Assembly: GCA_963970005.1 (NCBI GenBank)
Contig: CAXAMN010004113.1
Location: forward strand, 1,083,049 to 1,147,048
Source of the DNA: Durusdinium trenchii
Lineage: Eukaryota; Sar; Dinophyceae; Suessiales; Symbiodiniaceae
Reading direction: 5' to 3'
Length of the DNA stretch: 64,000 bases
Of this stretch, positions 36,601 through 45,600 are shown in pieces. Every line of letters starts with the position of its first letter. The stretch's first letter is position 1. Made by a program: the position numbers and the translations under genes. The notes beneath the pieces were generated by a model. The model saw nothing but the letters and a program-made list of their open reading frames with translations, ran no database searches and had not been told where the DNA came from.

Positions 36601-39600
36601 ACATACCTTGCCACTTGCTTTGCTGGGTCACTTGGAAAATGGATGAAAATGGATGAAACTGGGCAGAATGGATGGTGAGGATGCCGGTTGCATGGTCACT
36701 TGGCTTTTCAAATTGCTTGAGGATTCCCAAAGCATTTCATCCCCTGACCATTTGGCAGAGGCACTTGGGAGACGATTGCTTTAAGCTTCGTTGTTCACCC
36801 TCAGGGGCTTCAGGATAGCCAGACTGTACCCCGAGATTCACCCCAATATGTTTAAAGTGGGTTTGTCTGTTGAATGTCTATGTGTATAACTGTTTAATGA
36901 TTGCTTGGAAAGCCCGTGTCGTCCATGCGCCTCCGAACCTTCACAGAAAGGCTCCTGCGGCTCCGAACCTTTTTGCGTCGGCAGGAGAGGGAGCGATGGC
37001 ATTTGCATGAAGGGCTCCTGTGTGCCCGCGGTCGAGGGCTGTGGGAATTCTTTGCATGAGGAGACGCGTCGCCTGTTTTGGATGTGCGAGCTGTCAGAAC
37101 CTCCGCAGGTCTGCAGTGACATTTGGCAGTTCTTCTCTAGGGCCAAGCCGATGGACCTCTCATGTTGAGAAAAGGAATGAAAGCATTGACTTCTACCTAC
37201 CCAGCTTTGGAGGGTTGTGACATCTTGGGACACCCCACCTTCGCTCCACCTTCGCTCCACCCGGTCTTCTTTTCAGGAAGGCGAACAGTGCGAATGCCAA
37301 GATGGTTCTCGGAAGCCTGGCATTGCCCAATTATATACTTTTCAGTGCTTCCTTGCAGCTGCATGTGTCCTTATAAGGGGATCCATGGCAAAATAGAACA
37401 TCAAATCCTGATATTGGGAATTTGTACTGAAGGATCACCGTACAAAGAATGTGCAGAGAATTCAATTTGTTTGCATTGCAATGCTTGGGCACCACTCTGA
37501 AGCTTCCTTGCTTCCCATGGTATGAAAACCACTCCAAGGACATGTCGCTTCTGTTCTGATTGCAAGTGTGGAGCCCTAGATGCCGTGCCAGTGCCGGGAG
37601 AACACTCGGCGGGGCGGGGCCCTGAACTGTTCTGGAGATCGGAGATTGGGAGCCGCTCTTTGTCCACAACCCCCCTTCACCTGAGATGGGTCCGAACCGC
37701 ACCATTTAACCATGAACGTTTAGGGTGTCAATCCACAGAAAATGATCCACGCATCGCAGGGTGGATTTATCGCACTGTCTCGGATCGACGGCCCGCGTCC
37801 GCGGATGACCGTACTGTACTGTACTGTCTCACTCGGCAGGGGAAGTGCTGTGACCGAGAGGGAGCTTCATGAGCTTGGACATCACTGCCACGATTTGCCC
37901 CCTTCGTCCAAGTTGGCTTAGGCTGGAGAAGGGCAAAGACTGTTCGCCAGATGATGAGAATGGCGCGTGCTGCAGTAAGGATGGCTTCTTCAAGAGCTTT
38001 GGCTGTACATTCAACATGATGAATAGTGGCATATGAGCATCCGACATCACGTCCGCCACTCACATGGTCACAAATAAGGTGACTCAAGGCGCATTTCAAG
38101 GCTAGTGCGGCTAGTGATGCTAGTGGTCCAGACGGTGTGCGGCCTTCGTGACCAAAACACCGAGCGGGTCGGGTCCTGGTCCGGGGGTTTGGGTGAATGG
38201 CGCCGCGCCCATTGAGGGACGGTGAGTGCATTTGGAATGGCGTGAAGGGCTATTGCATGCAGGGGCGCTGCGCCCTGGCTTTGTCTAAAGACTTGGAGCT
38301 GTCAGCTGTCATGGGTGTGAAACATGATCCTAGCTGGCCTTTGGATGCATGAAGTACGGAGATGTACGAAGTTTGTTCCATAGTGTTTTGCCTCTTGAAT
38401 GCCATATGAATGTGTTTGTTTCCTTGCTTTGGGTGATGCAAGTGATGTTGCTCAAGTGGGCTTGAGCCTTCATACGTTAACTACCGTGGTACATTCTCAT
38501 GGTATCTATAGTTACTTTCCTCCACTTGGGGCCGAGGTCAGGACACGCCCTGCTCCACCTACAAATCCTGGGATGGCTGGGGCGAGTTCTGTGGCCTTCA
38601 AGAAGGCAACAGCTGTAAGCTCCTCGAATTGGCTCAAAAAGATGCGTTCAGCTGTTGCTCAACAGAGTCGCTCACAGATCTCCTTGGAACTTGTTACTTA
38701 CAGATTGTTTGCTCAACAGAGTTGCTCACGGATTTGGGCCAGGTCGGTTTGGTCAGAAAGGGTCCGACAATTGGATGATCCTGATCCAGAGACGCCCCAA
38801 TCGCCTGTTTGAAGCGGAAAAGGCCTCTCGTGCCTCCCATGGCCTCTAGTTGCTCAGTTGCTCCATGGGCTCCCAAAGTCGCAGAGGGGCTCCCAGACCG
38901 GACGGACAGTTGGGGAGTTGGAAGAAGCGCTCACACGGCCGTGGTCTTTAGGGACCTTCCAAGTGACCAAACTTCTAAAATCTCAGGATCAGGTCACAAA
39001 AAGTCCCGGAAGAGGTCACTTGGACACTCCAGTTTGAGGTCACTTTGGTATGTTTTGGTCATGTCTTGGAGGGAAGGTCACTTTCTGCGCGCCACGCGTC
39101 CGATTTCTCACCATGTCACACCCGATGGCGTGTCGGACTCCACCGAAGACCGAAGAACCGTGTCGCACCGTGTCGCGTGGACCGCCATGTCCGAGGTTCA
39201 AGTGTGAGGTGCATGGGACCTGTGACACGTTGGAGAAGTTCCTGCTGGCAGGTTGGAAGCCCTGCGCCTGCGCAGAGACAGAGAGAGAGAGAGAGAGAAA
39301 CGCGTCGGAAGTGAGACGAGAGTGGGCACGGCGCGCCGCTCAGCGATGTTCTTGGACAGGTCTTTGATTCTCAACGGAAGTTGATGGGTATTAATTATAT
39401 ATATAAAGATATCGAAGGACCATATTCCTTTTGGGCTTATTGTCTGGGCATGCAGGCGGGAATCAGGAGTTTGAATGAACCACCAACTATTTAGCTATCT
39501 AGCTCTTTATCAATCGATTTATGTGTATCTCTACTATTTATTAATCTAATCATAGCTAATCTATAAACTTCATCTACATAATGATCAATTCTAATGTTTT

Positions 39601-42600
39601 TAGTTTATTGATTTATCTATATATCTATCTATCTATTACGAAAGCCAGCCTTCGTAGAAGGCGCTAGCGGAGTTGTGTCTTGCGAACGAAGTGAGTAGTT
39701 AGGGGGTCTGGGGGGGTGGCCCGGGAAAGGTACACGTAAACTCGGCACATGCTGGGGAGGAGGGTGCTTCGAGGGAAGGTTTTTTGAGGTTGTGTTGGAG
39801 GTGATTTTTGAGGGTGGTGATGCAAGAAATGCCAAATGCATCATTTGCATCATCTGAATGGAAAGGTGTAGTTGGCACCTTGCAAGGTACAGAGACCCAG
39901 GGTAGCTATAGTGCAGCTACCAGGTATAGTACTTCAANNNNNNNNNNNNNNNNNNNNNNNNNNNNNNNNNNNNNNNNNNNNNNNNNNNNNNNNNNNNNNN
40001 NNNNNNNNNNNNNNNNNNNNNNNNNNNNNNNNNNNNNNNNNNNNNNNNNNNNNNNNNNNNNNNNNNNNNNNNNNNNNNNNNNNNNNNNNNNNNNNNNNNN
40101 NNNNNNNNNNNNNNNNNNNNNNNNNNNNNNNNNNNNNNNNNNNNNNNNNNNNNNNNNNNNNNNNNNNNNNNNNNNNNNNNNNNNNNNNNNNNNNNNNNNN
40201 NNNNNNNNNNNNNNNNNNNNNNNNNNNNNNNNNNNNNNNNNNNNNNNNNNNNNNNNNNNNNNNNNNNNNNNNNNNNNNNNNNNNNNNNNNNNNNNNNNNN
40301 NNNNNNNNNNNNNNNNNNNNNNNNNNNNNNNNNNNNNNNNGTGGTCCCAAAATGGAAGCCGCCGTAAGCCACCACGAGTCATCACAACCACAACGCCTGG
40401 TCTCAGGCCGCCTTGAATTTAGCTTGAAAAACTTCCACGTCCAAGTTGTACCAAATCGATTGACTCCAGGAATATTCTGGAGATAGTAAACACCAGAGAA
40501 CTGACTAGAGCCGTTTTTTCTGTTAGATCGTGCTTGACGATGTACAGCGGTCTTTGTCCATGGCGATACTAGGCCTTGCAGCAATGCCTCTTCTCTGCTT
40601 GCTTCGACGCGCAGTTGTCGAAAAGGGGAAGCGCTGGCTTTCGTTTTGCAGCTTCTCAGGTTTGTTTGTCTATCCTCTATCTATCTACTATCTATCTATC
40701 TGTCTGTCTGTCTATCCATCTATCTATCTATCTATATACCTATCTACCTAAATCTATCCATACTCCAGTATTATGATTGTTCATGATTGTTTGTTTTTTC
40801 CAGGTCCCTTGACCCTCGTCAGCACGTGCTAGGCCAGCCAATGAATCAGTTCCCAGATGGAACACCGTGCTCACTGCGCCTGGGTTGTGCCAAAATTGGC
40901 GGTGTGGTCGTGTCGAATCTGCGACCAGGAACGTCGTTGACGTTGTTTTGTGTGCTTCTTCCTGACGAGAAGTGCCAGTCGAGAGATGTGACTTGTCGGT
41001 CCTATGAACGCACAAGCCCCAGGTATCCTGAGGTGGTAAAGGGTACGATCAGATCGATATGGGCAATAAGTTGGTGAGCTTGGCGAGCTTTGCCGGCTTC
41101 CTCGTGGTGATCACTCGTGTCTCCATCCAAGTCTCGTGATCACTCAACCGGAGCGTTCGCTCGACAGAGCCTCTCTTTCCCCCGTCTAGTGGCGGTCTGC
41201 TTGTGGGACACCTGACTGGACTTTGGCATGCGAACGACGGCTCAGGAAGGGTGGCTTTGGGAGCTGCAAGGATGGGCAATGCCAAGTGATCGAGGAAGTG
41301 AAGGAAGAGGAGCACCAAGGAGCCAGGGGATGGGTGAACGGAAAGAATGAGCAGCAGAGCTTGATGGAACTGGATGAGTTTGGTGGAACTGGATGAACTT
41401 GGTGGAACTGGATTCACTTCTGTGAGATGAAGAACCCAAAAGAGGAGATGGGAGGCTTTGATGAACGCAAGGTGCTGTGCCTAATTAGGTGTGGATGTGA
41501 GATCAGATGCATCGTGGGGTGGGGTGTGGCAGCCGGTCTTCCAAGGAGTACCCCAACAAAGATCAAGCGCTGCCTTGGCTATATATTTTTGGTTCAGGGC
41601 CCAGGGTTTCCTCCAAAATCCTGTCAGACACTGTGCCGGGCCCGACCCGCAGGAGCTAAAAGTGAAGTGGTGGATTTGCAGCCAGGCATGCCTGGTGTGT
41701 TCGGCACGGGATGACCTTGAAGAATCAGGTACACAGACCTCCTCGAAACCGGGTCTTTTCAGGACGGGTTCGGCCACCATGCGATCTAGGCGTTGCAGTA
41801 TTTGTCAAGACCGCGGGATTTGTAAAGAGGATTCACCAAGTAAGCTAGGGTCTCTTTGACGATTTCATTGCCAGAGCCACACCCTCTGCTTACGGAAGCA
41901 AGACATCCTGTACATTCCTGCACCACTGTTGTGAAGATTGTATATTATGCCCTTGCGCTCCCTTTTTAACATTGCTTGGTCCGGCATCAAATCTTGCAAA
42001 AGGTCCCATTGACGAACATCCAGCAGCACCTGCTTGTATGACCCAACAGCATTGAATAGGGTTGGGGGCCTGCTGGTGCTGGTTTGTCAGGTGTGGACAA
42101 ACTATGTGTCAGGAGTTCTTCTGTCAACCGCAGGGGGTTCCGGCATTCATCTCACTCGTCATATCGCACTAGCGCCGCAAAGATCCATCGGAAGCCCGCT
42201 CAAAAAATACACAGGGTTGATAAGTTGACAATATAATTACCTAGCGCTTCCAAGGGGTGCCCAATGGAGACCTGTAAGTAGTGTGGAGATGTCCATTGGT
42301 GACCCCTTGGAAGCAGCTGGTATACAATATATAGAAATATACATATATATGTAATATATATATAATATATATATATTATATGGTACCCCCCCTTTTCTAT
42401 GACACAGTGCTCTTGCATGCTTTTTGGATCCCCTGGTATGATCTGGTATGCCTACTGCAACCTTGGAGACATGTTTCCACAGTTTTAATCGTTGAGTCAT
42501 TTCCAAAAAGTCCGAGGAGTGTAAAAAGTTCAATCTCAAATTCCAGTTCAGGCGAAGAGCAGGGATCCGTTCCACCCAATGCCCGTTCCGCGATGTAGAC

Positions 42601-45600
42601 TGGCTAAGTGTCCGGCGAGTGCCAGGGTCCAGCGGCGTCGGTGCACGGCACAGGTGGAGAAAAAGCAGACACTTGGAATCACCATGAAGGTGGGCTGTGG
42701 CAGCTGATTGGGGGCGTCCAGTTTCATCTAATTCTAATTATGATGGGGGTCGTGGGCAAAGAAACCTTGGACGAGAGAGAGAGAGAGAGGATTGATTCAT
42801 GTCACAAAAGGATTACGTTTTCTGCTTTTGCTGGTGGGTGTTTCAATAATCTATATGGAGGGTCCATATGTGAGAACATTTTCCAAGTATATGGCATCAT
42901 GAAGTTATTCAAGCCGAATTACTGTAGTTGCCCAGGCCCTAATATGTTTTCGTGTTTACTACGTAGGGGTCAGATCTCTCCTAAGTCATCCTGTGATACA
43001 ATTCGGATCCAGGTGTCAATGACGAGGACCTTGAGGACCAGGAGTGGGGCAGTCGATGCAGTCGATTCTGCAAGGAATCAAGCAGCTAGAGTGTGGGTTG
43101 TGGGTGTGGACCTATGCGATGCCCTTTGTTACTAGTAGCTTCTTCTTCCTAGTAGTAAGGCCAGGAACTACGTTCGTAGCGTCCTTTCATGCACCTAACG
43201 AAACGTTATTGATCGGGCTGCGAAACAGGTGTGGAACTGGTCACGGGTTTCGGCAGGACAACGCGTGCCAGACCCATTTCAACACGGTTGTCCGTTAAAC
43301 AGTGGGGCTAAAGTCTATAGCTAGAGGATTTCTTCTTTTTGAACGCATTGCCATGTGGCGCAGCACCTGCACCCAGCTACACAAACATCATCAAGCAGAC
43401 ACTCAAGAAGATAGGGGTACACATCCCTCAAATCCAAAAATCTGAAGAACATATTGTTACTGCAAAAGAGGGCAGGCTCCCAAAACAGTTGTTATATATT
43501 ATCTTGCAATCTTCGAACGGCCCTTTTCCTCTTCCCGCAGCCCTGCTTCCAACGGCCCTTGATTCCGGGGCCATTGGCCTTCGCGAGGAGGCTCCACCTG
43601 ATAGCACTGAATGTGTTGCTTGACTCAGATTCAGCGCCTTTCCCTCTTTGATGGGAAAACGATGGAATTGAAGCAGCCAAGGCAAGAAAGTTATATATAA
43701 CGGACACTTTCTCCATCTACTCAATTTACTTTGCCCTTGTTTGGGGAATGAACGTTGGTTGCGTGGATGGCACTAAGACACTTTCAGCGGATGATGGATG
43801 GGCATGGAAGATTTAACACACACCTCTTGACGTATACGTGGTGAGTTCGTGAGCACACCTTGCAGTAGTTCCATGAGCACACAAAGTGCCCTGTAGTTTT
43901 GTTTTGTTCATGATCCTTCGAAGGTGTTTGAACATGTTTGAGCATAGCTTTATTCCTCCAATATTTGTTCTATTCATGTTTGTTCTAAACTTCCGTCAGT
44001 GGCTGGGTTTGCAGCCGAGATTTCAATCACCAGCGTGTTAGCCTCCTTGCCAAGCAGAAAGCCCCCCCCCAAAAAAAAATAAGTTGTTGAACTCATGTGG
44101 CGCCGGGTTTTTCAACCCAACCGATGCGAGACTAGCGGGTCTTAAGGGTCTTGGGGTCTTAAGGGTCTGACAATGAGTCGTAGGGTTTGACGACCCTGCG
44201 GATGTGGCCGTCCCTTTTGACGGACTGCGTCGGCCAGGCCACCGAACAAATCGCTTCCCCAACCTGGTCGTGTACATGAGGGTCTTGGGTACGTGATCTC
44301 CAGCAAACAGTGCAATTCTCGAGGATCCGAATTGTTGTAGCCGAAAAAAGTGGTAGTTCAGTTTGAAGAGAAGGAAGATGAACGAAGAAATACCTCATAG
44401 TATACCTCATAGTATACCTCATGTGTGCTCCAACTCTGCAATTATCGTTTTCATCCCTCCTCGCTGCCTTCCGCTGCCATGTCGAGGGCGAATGCCTCAA
44501 TGGCGTGAACTGCAACATCATCCGGGCAGCCCGGAAGCAGAGCTTGAAGGATTTGATGAAGACAGGAAGAAGCTTGTAGAGCTGCAGCAGAGCTGGATGA
44601 GACATCCAAGAACTGGATGAGTTGTAGGAGTTGGAAGATCAATTCATCCAATTGGATGTCTCATGACGAATCGGATGTCTCATGATGCATCCTTTTGCCA
44701 GGATGCGTCCGTTCAGTTCACCAACGGTGGATCTAAGAGTATATGTAACATTCAGTGGCGCGATGCCACCAGGATAAATGGCATCAATATTATCAACTGC
44801 CTATAAACCAGCAGAGGTTGAAGAACCCGAACTAGACTATCCTATAGGTACCCCTGGTTACGGGTCCTATTTACGGTCACTTAACCTCTGTAGGTAAAGC
44901 CCCTAGAGCTGCGGAAGATCATGCAAACATCTATTTGTTTGGGCGGCTGTCAACTGTCCTGTTGCTCCAGCATGCAGCAGATCATGAATACGTGGGAAAT
45001 GTGACAGTCCCAAATCAGTCGAATGATTTCCAGATCCTACGTGAGCCAACCAGCCACTGCATGTGTTCTGTGTTCTGTGCTTCGTTTCGTGCCGAAAAGC
45101 CGGTGCCGTAGAAGCACGCCCCGCCGGTGCCGTTGGAACGGTGAAGAAGCACGCCCTCCGATTTCGGACGGGCTCCGAGGCACGGTCGTCCTTTACCAAA
45201 TCCTGCGAGGACCGAAACAACGCAAACACCGGGAGCACCGTGCCGCTCCCATGCATGCAGTCGTCCATGTTGCAGAGAGGTCGAAGTGGGGGGTATTCTT
45301 TCCCAAATTCCCGCAGGAGATCGAGAAGGACTTCGGCTGCGATTGCAGCTCGTGTAGCGCTTGCGCCGAAGAGCAGCAGCCCAAGGAGAAGTACCAAGGA
45401 TGCGACGCTGGTCTTAGCAGTCTGGGCCAGAGCCCGACCTGGGGGTTCAATGGATTTAGGGAGGCCAAAGCGGGAGCTAGCTTTGATGTTGAAGTAGAGG
45501 CATGTATGGACTGTGAAATGGACTGATACAAAATGACATAGACTGGGGCCCACCTTCAATGAATGGAACACAATGGAATGCATTGTTTTTGTGGTGATGT

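Noticed and set aside
39808..40584. Open frames spanning the N run
   Set aside because: They are open only because unknown bases carry no stops.
44903..45583. Longest minus-strand frame (226 codons) with a hydrophobic Leu/Ala stretch
   Set aside because: It is the complement of the cysteine-rich plus exon 45317-45385, which has proper splice borders and phase. The hydrophobic stretch arises from complementing Cys/Ser/Glu/Gln codons.
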